Notes: a model not told the origin generated them from the letters alone. A stretch of 64,000 bases of DNA from HXMU1420-2 sp040830545 (GCA_040830545.1 JBFOMB010000047.1:1-64000), one strand, 5' to 3'. Positions 28,705 to 37,840 are shown, counted from the first letter of the stretch. Made by a program: numbers and translations.

Positions 28705-29058
28705 TTACTTGACCGCGTTTGCAGGGACCTCGAACCGTTCACTTTCGCCGACAAAGATGAAATAGGTCCCGCCCTGTACCTTACCGCGGACCTTGTCCGT
28801 CGTGTCGGCCGATGTCAGTTCGCCGCCTTCAAAGTACAGCAGACGCGTCCGGCCACCGGGCATCAGCACGCGCACGGACACTTTCCCGTCATCCCTGCGG
28901 ACCAGTTCTGCAGGGCAGGACGTTAGCGCAACACCGCTCAAAGGCGCGCAAGGGATTGTGCCCAAAGCATTGGTTCCATCCGTGCCCGCAACGCTGGCCT
29001 GTTGCGCGACGGCTGGCACGGCGAAGAGTCCGGCAAAAAGCAAAGGGAGGATGCGCAT
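28705..29058 (-). CDS. Exported protein of unknown function
   Basis: This 117-residue protein has a clear signal peptide (MRILPLLFAGLFAVPAVAQQ). The mature part contains two cysteines that could form a disulfide (IPCAPLSG and TSCPAEL) and a beta-rich segment (KVSVRVLMPGGRTRLLYFEGG). It is probably periplasmic. AAAGGA precedes the ATG. It is convergent with the SDR and divergent from lysC, with a 17-bp palindrome in the shared upstream region. I do not recognise a characterised family. Confidence 0.75.
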   Translation of the reverse strand: MRILPLLFAGLFAVPAVAQQASVAGTDGTNALGTIPCAPLSGVALTSCPAELVRRDDGKVSVRVLMPGGRTRLLYFEGGELTSADTTDKVRGKVQGGTYFIFVGESERFEVPANAVK

Positions 29059-29084
29059 GTGAATGTCCTTTCGGCGACGCTTCG

Positions 29085-29101
29085 GATGTCAGCCTGACAT
29101 C
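29085..29101. promoter_or_regulatory. 17-bp perfect palindrome in the lysC/exported-gene intergenic region
   Basis: GATGTCAG-C-CTGACATC is an 8+8 perfect dyad with a one-base centre. It lies 27 bases from the leftward exported gene and about 115 bases before lysC. The short centre suits a dimeric regulator's operator better than a terminator, and there is no T-run. Confidence 0.45.
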
Positions 29102-29214
29102 GCACCCTGGTGCTGTAAAGCAGGGGACAAGCGTCATTTCACCCCACTTGCTCTTGGACGCGGACCGGCCTAAGAGGCGCAGCAGTTTCGTTACCCGATG
29201 CAGAGAGACACAAA

Positions 29215-30453
29215 ATGCCCGTGCTGGTCATGAAATTCGGCGGAACCTCCGTGGCGAACCTGGATCGGATTCGGCGGGCGGCGAAACGTGTTGGTGTCGA
29301 GGTTGCCAAGGGCTACGACGTGATTGTCATCGTGTCGGCCATGTCGGGAAAGACAAACGAACTGGTTGGCTGGGTCAACGAAACCTCGCCCCTGTTTGAC
29401 GCACGTGAATACGACGCGGTAGTATCCTCGGGCGAAAACGTGACCGCCGGGTTGATGGCGTTGACCTTGCAGGAAATGGACGTGCCCGCACGCAGTTGGC
29501 AAGGCTGGCAAGTGCCGCTTTTGACGAATGCGTCTCACGCAGCTGCGCGGATCGAGGACATCCCGACAGAGAACATCATGGCCAAATTTGGTGAAGGCAT
29601 GCGCGTGGCCGTGGTTGCCGGTTTCCAGGGGATTGGCCCGGATGGGCGCATCACGACGCTGGGTCGTGGTGGGTCGGACACGACGGCGGTGGCCTTTGCC
29701 GCCGCTTTCGACGCGGACCGTTGCGACATTTATACGGACGTGGACGGGGTCTACACCACCGACCCACGGATCACCGACAAGGCCCGCAAACTGGAAAAGA
29801 TTGCGTTCGAAGAAATGCTGGAACTGGCCTCGCTGGGGGCCAAGGTGCTGCAAACGCGGTCTGTTGAACTGGCGATGCGGTTCAACGTGCGCTTGCGGGT
29901 GCTGTCGAGCTTTGAGGAACAATCGGACAATGCTGGCACGCTGGTCTGTGCCGAGGAGGATATCATGGAATCCAATGTTGTTGCCGGTGTTGCGGCCTCT
30001 CGCGAAGAGGCCAAGGTCACCCTGGTCAGTGTGGCGGACCGTCCCGGGATCGCGGCCACCATCTTCACGGCGCTGAGCGAGGCCGGCGTGAATGTCGATA
30101 TGATCGTTCAGAACATCTCGGAAGAGGGTCGGACGGACATGACGTTCTCTTGCCCCACGACCGAGGTCGCCCGGGCCGAGGACGCCGTCACCAAAGCCAA
30201 GGAAGAGGGTGTCTTGAACTTTGCCGAGGTCATCGCGGACATTGAGGTCGCCAAGGTGTCGGTTGTCGGCATCGGCATGCGCAGCCAGTCCGGCGTCGCG
30301 GCCAAGATGTTCCGTGTGCTGTCGGACGAAGGCATCAACATCAAGGTGATCACCACGTCCGAGATCAAGATTTCCGTTCTGATCGACCGGAAGTACATGG
30401 AACTGGCCGTACAAGCGTTGCACGACGCATTTGAACTGGAAAAGGCAGCCTAA
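29215..30453 (+). CDS. lysC: Aspartate kinase (probable alpha2beta2 type)
   Basis: This 412-residue aspartokinase phosphorylates aspartate for the Lys/Met/Thr family. KFGGTSVAN (7-15) is the kinase signature. The C-terminal third holds two ACT domains that bind inhibitory amino acids (VTLVSVADRPGIAATIF; VSVVGIGMRSQSGVAAKMF). At 29954-29959 an AGGAGG lies 5 nt before an in-frame ATG (29965, Met251). This predicts a separate 162-residue regulatory beta subunit starting MESNVVAGVA, as in the known alpha2beta2 enzymes of Bacillus and Corynebacterium. Confidence 0.95.
   Translation: MPVLVMKFGGTSVANLDRIRRAAKRVGVEVAKGYDVIVIVSAMSGKTNELVGWVNETSPLFDAREYDAVVSSGENVTAGLMALTLQEMDVPARSWQGWQVPLLTNASHAAARIEDIPTENIMAKFGEGMRVAVVAGFQGIGPDGRITTLGRGGSDTTAVAFAAAFDADRCDIYTDVDGVYTTDPRITDKARKLEKIAFEEMLELASLGAKVLQTRSVELAMRFNVRLRVLSSFEEQSDNAGTLVCAEEDIMESNVVAGVAASREEAKVTLVSVADRPGIAATIFTALSEAGVNVDMIVQNISEEGRTDMTFSCPTTEVARAEDAVTKAKEEGVLNFAEVIADIEVAKVSVVGIGMRSQSGVAAKMFRVLSDEGINIKVITTSEIKISVLIDRKYMELAVQALHDAFELEKAA
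29954..29967 (+). promoter_or_regulatory. Internal ribosome binding site and start in lysC
   Basis: AGGAGG-ATATC-ATG is an almost ideal Shine-Dalgarno and spacing inside the lysC reading frame. It stands at the junction between the kinase domain and the ACT domains, the place where known two-subunit aspartokinases start their beta chain. Confidence 0.7.
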
Positions 30454-30475
30454 GGCCGCCCCGACCCAGCCCGGG

Positions 30476-31588
30476 TCAGAGATAGTTCATCATCTTTTGG
30501 ACCCAGAACAACACTTTGGCCAATGGCTCGATTGGTCCGGCGTTTTCCGTGAACATCATTGCGGACCCGGACATACCCAGCAGCATTGCGTGTGGGGGCA
30601 TGTCGTCCGGTATCGCCAACCGCACGACAAACTGATCGCTGCCCAGCAGTTGAGCAACGGTTGGCAACGCACCGGTCGCACCGCTCAACGTGCCTTCGGC
30701 TGTGCCAGGCATGATTGCGTCAATCTGCGTTACAAATGTCTCGCCGGGCATGGATTGCATGGCGACATGCACCTCCGCCCCAACCTGAAACGCGCGGGCC
30801 CCGGTTTGACGGAACACACCGCCAAGCACGTACTGTTCCTGTGGAAGGAAGGCTACCGCGGGCTGGAAACTGGTCACGCGTTGTCCGGGGCGTAGGGACA
30901 GGGCAGTGATGACACCGTCGGCGGGCGCGCGGACAACGGTTTGCTCCAGGTTCCAACGCGCCCCGATCAGGGCCTGCTGCGCCTGCACAACCGCCGCGTT
31001 TTCTCCGTTCACCTCGGACGCGATGCGGATTTCCACCCCACGCTTGCGCGCCCGGGCGGCTTCCAGGCTGGCTTCAAGCTGTTCGATGTTCGACACAGCT
31101 TCCTGCATCTGGAATTCGTTGGTCGCACCGCGTTCCGCTAGTCGCACGATGTCGTCGCGCCGCTGAATGCCAAAGGCCAATTGCGCCCTCAGCCGCTCGA
31201 TGTCGGCCTCGGCTGTTTCCAATTCCGCCTGTAACCCTTCGGCAGCGGCCTGTGCATCGACCACCGCGGCCTCCAACCGCGCGACTTCTGCGGCAAAGGG
31301 GGTCGGGTCGATCACGAACAGAACGTCGCCAGCGCTGATAGGTGTGTGCGAATCGGCGTGAAGTTCGATTACCGTGCCGCTGACATTTGGCGTGATCTCA
31401 ATAGTTGTGCCCAGAACGGTCACGCGCCCAGAGGGCGTCAGGTAGTTCAAGGCGCCGATAACCGTCAGAGCGATTATCAAGCCAATAAACCCGGAAACGC
31501 TTTTCCATAGGCCATTCCACGGCAGCAACTTGAGTTTGCCGAAAATCAGGTAGAGCAGCAGGGCATAGAGGCCGAGGACAATGAGCAT
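30476..31588 (-). CDS. HlyD/EmrA family membrane-fusion protein
   Basis: This 370-residue periplasmic adaptor has two hydrophobic segments near the N-terminus (about 2-17 and 32-50). A split lipoyl/beta-barrel fold follows (TPNVSGTVIELHADSHTPISAGDVLFVIDP; VRAPADGVITALSLRPGQRV) with a long coiled coil between (about 85-190, Glu/Ala-rich). The two-helix start resembles YiaV/YibH-type proteins. No exporter or outer-membrane partner is adjacent. The ATG at 31588 follows AAAGG; an upstream GTG in frame is less likely. Confidence 0.85.
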   Translation of the reverse strand: MLIVLGLYALLLYLIFGKLKLLPWNGLWKSVSGFIGLIIALTVIGALNYLTPSGRVTVLGTTIEITPNVSGTVIELHADSHTPISAGDVLFVIDPTPFAAEVARLEAAVVDAQAAAEGLQAELETAEADIERLRAQLAFGIQRRDDIVRLAERGATNEFQMQEAVSNIEQLEASLEAARARKRGVEIRIASEVNGENAAVVQAQQALIGARWNLEQTVVRAPADGVITALSLRPGQRVTSFQPAVAFLPQEQYVLGGVFRQTGARAFQVGAEVHVAMQSMPGETFVTQIDAIMPGTAEGTLSGATGALPTVAQLLGSDQFVVRLAIPDDMPPHAMLLGMSGSAMMFTENAGPIEPLAKVLFWVQKMMNYL

Positions 31589-31715
31589 AGCGCACACCTT
31601 TCGCTGAATCGAACACCGACAATCGCGAAATCGTTATGCGTGTAGCTTAGCGTCGAAGCCTATGGGTTTGCACCTGCTTACTGGTTGCAGGGCTACTGAC
31701 GCGGCGACAAACGGC

Positions 31716-32114
31716 CTAGCGGAGATCCTTCCACGGTGCTTCGCTCGCGACGTCGACCAGTTCATAGCCTTGATCGCCAACACAGGGGCCAAGGATTGCC
31801 AACAGTTTTGCGTCTGTATCACCAACGTTGAAAGACGCATGGACCACATCCGCCCCGATGAATACCGAGTCGCCCGGGCCAAAGATGCGCTTTTCCTCAC
31901 CCAACCACTGCTCGACCTTGCCTGAGATGCAGTAAATCACCTCTTCCTGATCCGGGTGCTTGTGAAAATCATGGCCTTGGCCGGGAGTGATGTTCACCTC
32001 GATCACCGTCAATTGTCCGGCACCGGTCGAGGGTGGATGGCTCATCCAGCGCAGCTTGCCCCAGTCCAGTTCTTCGGGCGGGGTGTCTGCGGACATCATG
32101 AACGTTCCGGTCAT
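31716..32114 (-). CDS. Cupin-domain protein
   Basis: This 132-residue single cupin has motif 1 ITPGQGHDFHKHPDQEEVIY and motif 2 GPGDSVFIGADVVHASFN. Together they supply the His/Glu metal ligands (H, H, E and a later H). It is the last gene of the leftward sugar operon, 29 bases after the PfkB kinase. A role in isomerising or processing the imported carbohydrate fits its place, but single cupins have many functions. The long upstream frame overlaps the kinase and is rejected. Confidence 0.85.
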   Translation of the reverse strand: MTGTFMMSADTPPEELDWGKLRWMSHPPSTGAGQLTVIEVNITPGQGHDFHKHPDQEEVIYCISGKVEQWLGEEKRIFGPGDSVFIGADVVHASFNVGDTDAKLLAILGPCVGDQGYELVDVASEAPWKDLR

Positions 32115-32143
32115 GGCCTTGCTCCAATTTTGAATTCTAGTTG

Positions 32144-33085
32144 TCAGGCGCGCCACGCGGCCATGGCGGCCTCTGTCTGGGCGCGGTCCACGATCCCTGC
32201 ATCCGAGCCCAGCCCACTGGCCACCAGTGACGCGGCGGCGGTGCCGAGATGCGCGCATTCGGTCAAATCACGGTCGTCTGCCAGCCCAGCAATGAACCCT
32301 GCTGTATATGCATCGCCGCAGCCCGTCGTGTCCACCACATCAATGTCGTATACGGGCACGTGGATGCGATCATCGCCCATGGCAATCATCGACCCATCGC
32401 CGCCCATAGTCAGCACGGGGCAGGTTACGCCACGCGACTGGAAGAACTTGATGTTTTCTTCGACGCCTGACAGGCCGCTGAGGATTTCGGCCTCTTCAAT
32501 CGACGGAATGAAATAGTCGATATGCGGCAACAACGGCTCAACAAAGGGCCACGTGTCCGGCCCAGCCCCAACAAGGTCCCAGGTGGTGACGCATCCGGCC
32601 TCTTGCGCCGCTTGCAGCAATGCGCGTGACGGTTCGCCGTCCATCTTTGCCAGCAAACCAGTGCCACCCAGATGCAGGAACCGGCAGTCCAGCACGTCCG
32701 GCAGCATATCCGCGCTGACGTCGAAATGGTCGGATGCGCCACGACAATGCAGCGCTGGGCGTTCGCCGTTCGGGCGCACATTCAGGATCGTGGCCGAGGT
32801 TTCGACGCCGTCCAGCCGTGCCATGTGAGCACAGTCGATGCCGAACTGTTCCATCCGGTTGATCACAAAATCGGCCTTTTCATCCGACCCAACTGCGCCA
32901 ACTGCCTGACAGTTCAACCCCAGCTTGGCCAGATCGACCACGGTGCCCCCTGCGGTCCCGGCGACCGTCAGGCGGATTTCCTCGATAAAATCAACATTTC
33001 CGCCGTCTGGGATCGCTGTGACAGGCCGCCCGAGTACATCCAGAATATAGAGACCAACAACGGAAACATCGAAACGGCGGGTCAT
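32144..33085 (-). CDS. PfkB family carbohydrate kinase
   Basis: This 313-residue ribokinase-fold kinase has the N-terminal PfkB signature region (AGTAGGTVVDLAKLG) and the C-terminal signature DTTGCGDAYTAGF, whose last Asp is the catalytic base. It phosphorylates a sugar, sugar acid or nucleoside; the specificity is not visible. The start overlaps the stop of the small membrane protein (ATGA), locking it into the ABC importer operon. Confidence 0.92.
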   Translation of the reverse strand: MTRRFDVSVVGLYILDVLGRPVTAIPDGGNVDFIEEIRLTVAGTAGGTVVDLAKLGLNCQAVGAVGSDEKADFVINRMEQFGIDCAHMARLDGVETSATILNVRPNGERPALHCRGASDHFDVSADMLPDVLDCRFLHLGGTGLLAKMDGEPSRALLQAAQEAGCVTTWDLVGAGPDTWPFVEPLLPHIDYFIPSIEEAEILSGLSGVEENIKFFQSRGVTCPVLTMGGDGSMIAMGDDRIHVPVYDIDVVDTTGCGDAYTAGFIAGLADDRDLTECAHLGTAAASLVASGLGSDAGIVDRAQTEAAMAAWRA

Positions 33086-33369
33086 CTGATCGACTCCAGG
33101 TAATCAACATAAAGGAACGCGGTTCCGACCCCAAGAGACGCGGCAACGCCGAGAATGACAAGGATGATGATGGAGACTTTGACCACAAATCGCCATTCGG
33201 TGCCTTCACGCGCCAGGGGCACAAGGTTGAAGGCCAATGCGCCGATCACAACAGTGACGCAGCCGATGGAAAACAGAGCGATCGAAAACGGCTGAAAGAT
33301 CGCGATGATCGACAGCACGCAAAGCCCGATGATGATCCGTTCGAGCCATTTTGCCTGGGATGCGGTCAT
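33082..33369 (-). CDS. Small three-helix membrane protein of the ABC operon
   Basis: This 95-residue hydrophobic protein has three transmembrane segments (about 12-28, 31-50 and 62-85). It overlaps both the ATPase gene upstream and the kinase gene downstream by four bases. I do not recognise the family. Glycerol ABC operons of rhizobia also carry a small membrane protein, but this sequence does not look like that one (DUF2160). A role as accessory subunit of the importer is an inference from coupling alone. Confidence 0.75.
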   Translation of the reverse strand: MTASQAKWLERIIIGLCVLSIIAIFQPFSIALFSIGCVTVVIGALAFNLVPLAREGTEWRFVVKVSIIILVILGVAASLGVGTAFLYVDYLESIR

Positions 33370-34460
33370 GTGGTCCTCAACACTTGCTCGTCTTCGGTGA
33401 AGATGTGGGTGGTGCCCGGCGGGAACCTTGTGTGGACATTGTCGCCCTCGGCCAGTGGCACGCGCCAGTCGGTGACCAGGCGCAGGTCGTGATGCCCGTC
33501 ATTCATATGCGCCAGCGTTTCTGCCCCCATGGGTTCGACAATGTCGATCCGGGTGGACAGGCCGTCGGCCACCGGCTCCTGACTGATCTCAAGGTTGCGC
33601 GGTCGGATGCCCAGCGTGACCTTGGTTCCGGGGCCCAATTCGCTGACACGCGGATCGACCTGAATGGTCAGGCTCTGCCCACCTTCAACAGAAAAGTCGG
33701 CGAGCCCCTCGCCATGGAGGGCAGTAAAGGTGGCCGGGATCAGGTTCATCTGTGGTGTCCCGATGAACCCAGCAACAAACAGGTTGGAGGGTCGTTGGAA
33801 CACGTTGTGAGGCGTATCCACCTGCTCGATCCGACCATCGCGCATGACGGCAATCCGGTCTGCCATGGTCAACGCTTCCAACTGGTCGTGCGTCACGATC
33901 ACGGTGGGCTTGGACAGGTCCTGCAACACCTCCTTGATCTCGCCGCGCATTTCTTCGCGCAGTTGCACGTCCAAACGCGAAAGTGGTTCGTCAAACAGGA
34001 AGCAGTTCGGATCGCGGATAATCGACCGGCCCACGGCCACACGCTGTTTTTCACCCTCAGCCAGTTGCCCCGGTGTGCGCCCCAGAATGCCGCCCAACTG
34101 CAATGTATCCGAAATCCGCTGAACGCGGTTTTCGATCTCGGTCGTAGATAACCCCTCGCCGTGAAGGGGAAAGGCCAGGTTTTCAGCCACTGTCAGCGAG
34201 GGATAGAGCGCGTAGAACTGGAACGACATCGCCACGTTGCGTTCGCGCGGGGCCAGATTATTCACCCGGTTGCCCTGCAGGAACACGTCGCCCTCCGTTG
34301 CCCATTCCAGCCCGGCGACCATACGCAGGGTCGTCGTTTTGCCGCAGCCCGACGGGCCCAGCAGGCACAGCACCTCGCCATCGCCCACATCCAGATCGAT
34401 CGCATCGACAGCCGTCAGCGCGCCAAAACGCTTAGTCAGTTTTTTCAGCTCGATTGTCAT
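33366..34460 (-). CDS. Sugar ABC transporter ATPase with degenerate signature motif
   Basis: This is a 364-residue MalK/UgpC-type ATPase. It has Walker A GPSGCGKTT (35-43), the Q-loop SFQFYALYP, Walker B FLFDEP with Glu158, and the H-loop THDQ with His191. The C-terminal OB-like regulatory domain is present (VTLGIRPRNLEI). The ABC signature reads LAEGE (133-137) instead of LSGGQ/E. It is probably the partner of the second ATPase in the operon (37841-38932), giving a heterodimer. It is coupled by ATGA to the permease before it and the small protein after it. Confidence 0.93.
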   Translation of the reverse strand: MTIELKKLTKRFGALTAVDAIDLDVGDGEVLCLLGPSGCGKTTTLRMVAGLEWATEGDVFLQGNRVNNLAPRERNVAMSFQFYALYPSLTVAENLAFPLHGEGLSTTEIENRVQRISDTLQLGGILGRTPGQLAEGEKQRVAVGRSIIRDPNCFLFDEPLSRLDVQLREEMRGEIKEVLQDLSKPTVIVTHDQLEALTMADRIAVMRDGRIEQVDTPHNVFQRPSNLFVAGFIGTPQMNLIPATFTALHGEGLADFSVEGGQSLTIQVDPRVSELGPGTKVTLGIRPRNLEISQEPVADGLSTRIDIVEPMGAETLAHMNDGHHDLRLVTDWRVPLAEGDNVHTRFPPGTTHIFTEDEQVLRTT

Positions 34461-35326
34461 TTTTTGACGGTTCCGAAGGTAACGCCGCGCAGCAGCTGGT
34501 TTTGCAACAGGAAGGTGACAAAGAAGATCGGGATCAGGAACAGCGTCACAATGGCGGCCAGCAGGCCGTAATCCACGCCGACCTCACCACCCATTGTCCG
34601 GGCCATGGCCACCGGCACAGTCCGGGTTTCGACCCCGGTCAGCAGCAGCGCAAACAGGAATTCATTCCAGGTCAGGATCAGGCCAAACACGAATGTCGCG
34701 CTAAGCCCTGCCAGGATCTGCGGGATGCAGAATCGGAAGAACACACGTCGTTCGCTGGCCCCGTCCATGCGGGCGGCATCCTCGATCTCGGGGTTCAGTT
34801 CGTCAAAGAAGGATTTCACCAGCCAAACCGAGAAGGGGATGTTGAACGCGGTGTAGAGTAAGATGATCCCCCAGTAGCTGCCTGCCAACCCGGTCAGGCG
34901 GAACATCAGGAAGATCGGGATAATCACCACGATGGGCGGCAACATCCGTGTGGTCAGGATGATGAACAGATATGTGTCATTGCCCCGCAGCGGGTAGCGC
35001 GAGAATGCATAGGCCGCCAAAGTGCCCACGATGATCGCCGCAGAAACCGACACGCCCGCGATAAAGATCGAGTTGAAGAAGTAGAGCGCCATGTCCGTGG
35101 CCTGGCTGGTGCCCGTGGTGATCGACGACCGGTAGAACACCGAAACGAAATTGTCGAAAGTTGGGGTAAAAAACAGCTTGGGCGGAACCGCCAGCGCGTC
35201 TGTCCGCGTCTTGAACGCGGTCAGGATGATCCAGAGAACCGGGAAGAAGTAGATGAAGCCAACCACGGCGGTGATCGCTGTGTATCCCCACCCGGCCTTG
35301 CCGATTTCTCGTTGTCTGCGGGCCAT
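34457..35326 (-). CDS. Sugar ABC transporter permease (MalG-like)
   Basis: This 289-residue inner-membrane permease has six helices. The EAA loop reads LNPEIEDAARMDGASERRVFFR, the coupling-helix motif of carbohydrate importers. The start shares one base with the stop of the partner permease (TGATG). Together they form the translocation pore for the substrate of this island. Confidence 0.93.
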   Translation of the reverse strand: MARRQREIGKAGWGYTAITAVVGFIYFFPVLWIILTAFKTRTDALAVPPKLFFTPTFDNFVSVFYRSSITTGTSQATDMALYFFNSIFIAGVSVSAAIIVGTLAAYAFSRYPLRGNDTYLFIILTTRMLPPIVVIIPIFLMFRLTGLAGSYWGIILLYTAFNIPFSVWLVKSFFDELNPEIEDAARMDGASERRVFFRFCIPQILAGLSATFVFGLILTWNEFLFALLLTGVETRTVPVAMARTMGGEVGVDYGLLAAIVTLFLIPIFFVTFLLQNQLLRGVTFGTVKK

Positions 35327-36243
35327 CAGCTGACCTCCTCTTCACGCCGGTTCACGGCATACAGGTACAGGTTGGTGAGAACGATCACGATAAACAGCAC
35401 GATGTATGCCAGTGCTGAGGATTGGCTGGTTTTGAAGAACTGGAACCCGGTGCGATAAAGGTAGACGGCAATGGTTTCCGTCGACGACCCCGGTCCGCCT
35501 TCGGTGATGATGTAGACGATGTCGAACAGTTTGAAAGTTTCAATCGTCCGGAACAGCACCGCCAGCAGCAGCAGTGATTTGATGTAGGGGAACGTGATCG
35601 TCCAGAACGTGCGCCAGCTGGAGGCCCGATCAATTTCCGCCGCCTCATAGAGGTATTTCGGCACCGACACGAGCCCGGCCAGCACCAGCAGCATCACAAA
35701 CGGCGACCACATCCAGGCATCGGCCAGAACGATCCCGGCTATGGCCCCGGCAGGTGTTGCCAGCATCACGAATTTCTCCGAGGTGAAGAAATTCATGGCG
35801 TAGGACACAATGCCGAAGGTCGGCTCGTAAAACAGTTTGAAGAAGACGCCGACCGACACAAAGGACAGCATCATGGGCGTCAGCACCAGCATCAGGACAA
35901 GCCGGCGCATGGGAAATTCCTTGGCAAACAGCAACGCCAGCAGGAACCCGATGATCAGTTGCAGCAGCACCGAGGACCCGACGATGATCGCGGTGGTCTG
36001 GAACCGTTCCCAGACCTTTTCGTCCGTCAGTACGTCGGCATAGTTATCCAGCCCCTTGAACTTGGGCACGCGGGTGCTGGAGGCTTTGTAGTTGAAAAAG
36101 CTGAGGCCAAAGGACCACAACAGCGGGAAAATGTTCATGACGAACAGGATCGTAAGCGCGGGCGCAACCAAAAGCGCTCCTCGCCTTTTCGGATCAAGGA
36201 GCCAGGCTCCGAACCCGCCCTGACTGCCCGCTGTGTCTGCCAT
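35326..36243 (-). CDS. Sugar ABC transporter permease (MalF-like)
   Basis: This 305-residue permease has six to seven helices and an EAA-like loop (LYEAAEIDRASSWRTFWTI). The ATG was preferred to a GTG one codon earlier because of GAGG spacing. It follows the binding-protein gene after a strong terminator-like hairpin, so it is probably expressed at a lower level than the binding protein, as is common in binding-protein-dependent importers. Confidence 0.92.
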   Translation of the reverse strand: MADTAGSQGGFGAWLLDPKRRGALLVAPALTILFVMNIFPLLWSFGLSFFNYKASSTRVPKFKGLDNYADVLTDEKVWERFQTTAIIVGSSVLLQLIIGFLLALLFAKEFPMRRLVLMLVLTPMMLSFVSVGVFFKLFYEPTFGIVSYAMNFFTSEKFVMLATPAGAIAGIVLADAWMWSPFVMLLVLAGLVSVPKYLYEAAEIDRASSWRTFWTITFPYIKSLLLLAVLFRTIETFKLFDIVYIITEGGPGSSTETIAVYLYRTGFQFFKTSQSSALAYIVLFIVIVLTNLYLYAVNRREEEVS

Positions 36244-36274
36244 CACTCGCCTCGTTGTATCTCAGGAATTGGTC

Positions 36275-36304
36275 AAAAAAGGGGCCCGGCCTGAACCGGA
36301 CCCC
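36275..36304 (-). terminator. Attenuating terminator after the binding-protein gene
   Basis: In the minus-strand transcript, GGGGTCCGG-TTCAGG-CCGGGCCCC forms a 9-bp stem with one G-U pair and is followed directly by six U. It lies inside the operon between the binding protein and the permeases, and would lower permease and ATPase expression relative to the binding protein. Confidence 0.8.
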
Positions 36305-36321
36305 CGGGAGGAATGATCAGA

Positions 36322-37788
36322 TCATTCGATCATGTCGATGTCTTCCAGCAGCTCCTGCTGGAACTCGGCGACGGCATCCAGGGCCTCTTTGGCGCCTTGC
36401 TGGCCGGTGATCGCCTTGTCGAATTCTTCCTGCTGCTGTGTCAGCATTTCGAAGAATTCCGGGATGTGCCAGACGTCCTTCTGCCAGTCGATCATTTCGA
36501 CATGCGCGCGGTTCCACGGACGCAGATCGTTGTACGACGGATCAGCCATAACGCTCATCCGGCCCGACTGACCACCGTTTTTCACAGCTTCCAGTTGGGT
36601 GTCGGGGCTCAGCCACCACTTCACCACGTTCAGGGCCTCGTCGACCACTTCGTCGCTGTTCCATGTTGTCAGAACAAAGGGCTGACCGCCGATATTGCCG
36701 GTGCGGTCGATAGACCCGTCGTCCTTGCGCGTACCTGGAGCCGGGCCAAAGGCGGACTTGTCATGCACCTTGGACGCGTTCGGGTCCAGCACGGGTTCAC
36801 CCAGACCAACCCAGTCGATGATCGCGCCAACCTTGCCCTGCATGTACAGGTCCTGGATCACGAAGATGTCCATCTGACCGGTCTTCGCAACAGGAGGCAT
36901 GTACTGCAGATAGCTGAGGTATTCGTCAAACGCCGCAACCGCCACATCCGAGTTTACCACACCTTCGGCCTGCGCACTGGGAGCCTTGGATTCGTCCCAG
37001 ATGTCGCCGCCCTGCTGCCAGACAAAGGCGTTGATTTGCATGGTCGAGAAGTCATAGCCCTTACCGGCCTGATACGCGATGCCATAGAAATCATCGTCCA
37101 GCGTCTCACCCGCCAGCTCTTCACCCGCGGAACGCTGGAAGAACTCGCCGATCTGACCCCACTTGGTCCAGTCCGTGTCCTGCCAGTCCTCATAGGAACA
37201 GGGCAGGTTGGTGCCGTACTTTTCCTGGAACGCCGCCATCTCGCCATCGTGGCAGAAGATGTCTTCGCGGTAGAAGGTCACGTAGGTGTCCGGGAATTGC
37301 GGGAAGCCATAGTAGTTGACGCCCGGTGCCGGAACCTCGCCCGCTTCTTCCAACTGCGCCCGTGTACGGTGCGGATAGGTGGAATAGGCTGACACAAGCG
37401 CCGGATGCAGATCCTGCAGGATCGCGGTCAGCTCTGGGTCTGCGGCGATCTTGTCGGTCAGGTTCATGTAGTACCCGCCTTCGACAAACGCGCCCAGCCA
37501 CTGGCTGTCGGTCACGATCATCTGGTACTTCTGCTCACCCGATGTCAGCGATGCCGCGACACGCTCGTAAAAGCTGGGCCATGGGATGAAGTCCATGTCG
37601 AGCGTGGTGTTGTGGCCTGCTGGCGACTTGTAGGTGCTGTCGAACGCTTCTTTCATGAAACGTGTCGGCGGCCAGTCCGGCGCGGCCATTGTGATGGTGA
37701 TGTCAGCGGCCGAAACCGGCGTCCATCCCATTCCGGCGGCGAGGACGGTTGCCCCCATCAATCCGCTCATAATACTGCGTTGTTTCAT
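36322..37788 (-). CDS. Sugar ABC transporter substrate-binding protein
   Basis: This 488-residue periplasmic protein has a signal peptide (about 1-27, VSAADITI cleavage region) and a long family-1 type solute-binding fold. The chain is rich in aromatic residues (FIPWPSFYERV; YYGFPQFPDTYVTFYRED; WSLPDT-like C-terminus), as expected for carbohydrate or polyol ligands. It is longer than MalE and nearer in size to the glycerol-type binding proteins. GGAGG precedes the ATG; an N-terminal extension in frame is rejected. The ligand is unknown. Confidence 0.93.
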   Translation of the reverse strand: MKQRSIMSGLMGATVLAAGMGWTPVSAADITITMAAPDWPPTRFMKEAFDSTYKSPAGHNTTLDMDFIPWPSFYERVAASLTSGEQKYQMIVTDSQWLGAFVEGGYYMNLTDKIAADPELTAILQDLHPALVSAYSTYPHRTRAQLEEAGEVPAPGVNYYGFPQFPDTYVTFYREDIFCHDGEMAAFQEKYGTNLPCSYEDWQDTDWTKWGQIGEFFQRSAGEELAGETLDDDFYGIAYQAGKGYDFSTMQINAFVWQQGGDIWDESKAPSAQAEGVVNSDVAVAAFDEYLSYLQYMPPVAKTGQMDIFVIQDLYMQGKVGAIIDWVGLGEPVLDPNASKVHDKSAFGPAPGTRKDDGSIDRTGNIGGQPFVLTTWNSDEVVDEALNVVKWWLSPDTQLEAVKNGGQSGRMSVMADPSYNDLRPWNRAHVEMIDWQKDVWHIPEFFEMLTQQQEEFDKAITGQQGAKEALDAVAEFQQELLEDIDMIE

Positions 37789-37840
37789 TCTCTCCTCCAC
37801 TGTGGTTTGGGCAGTTCTAATTCCCTTTTCTGCTCTGTTT

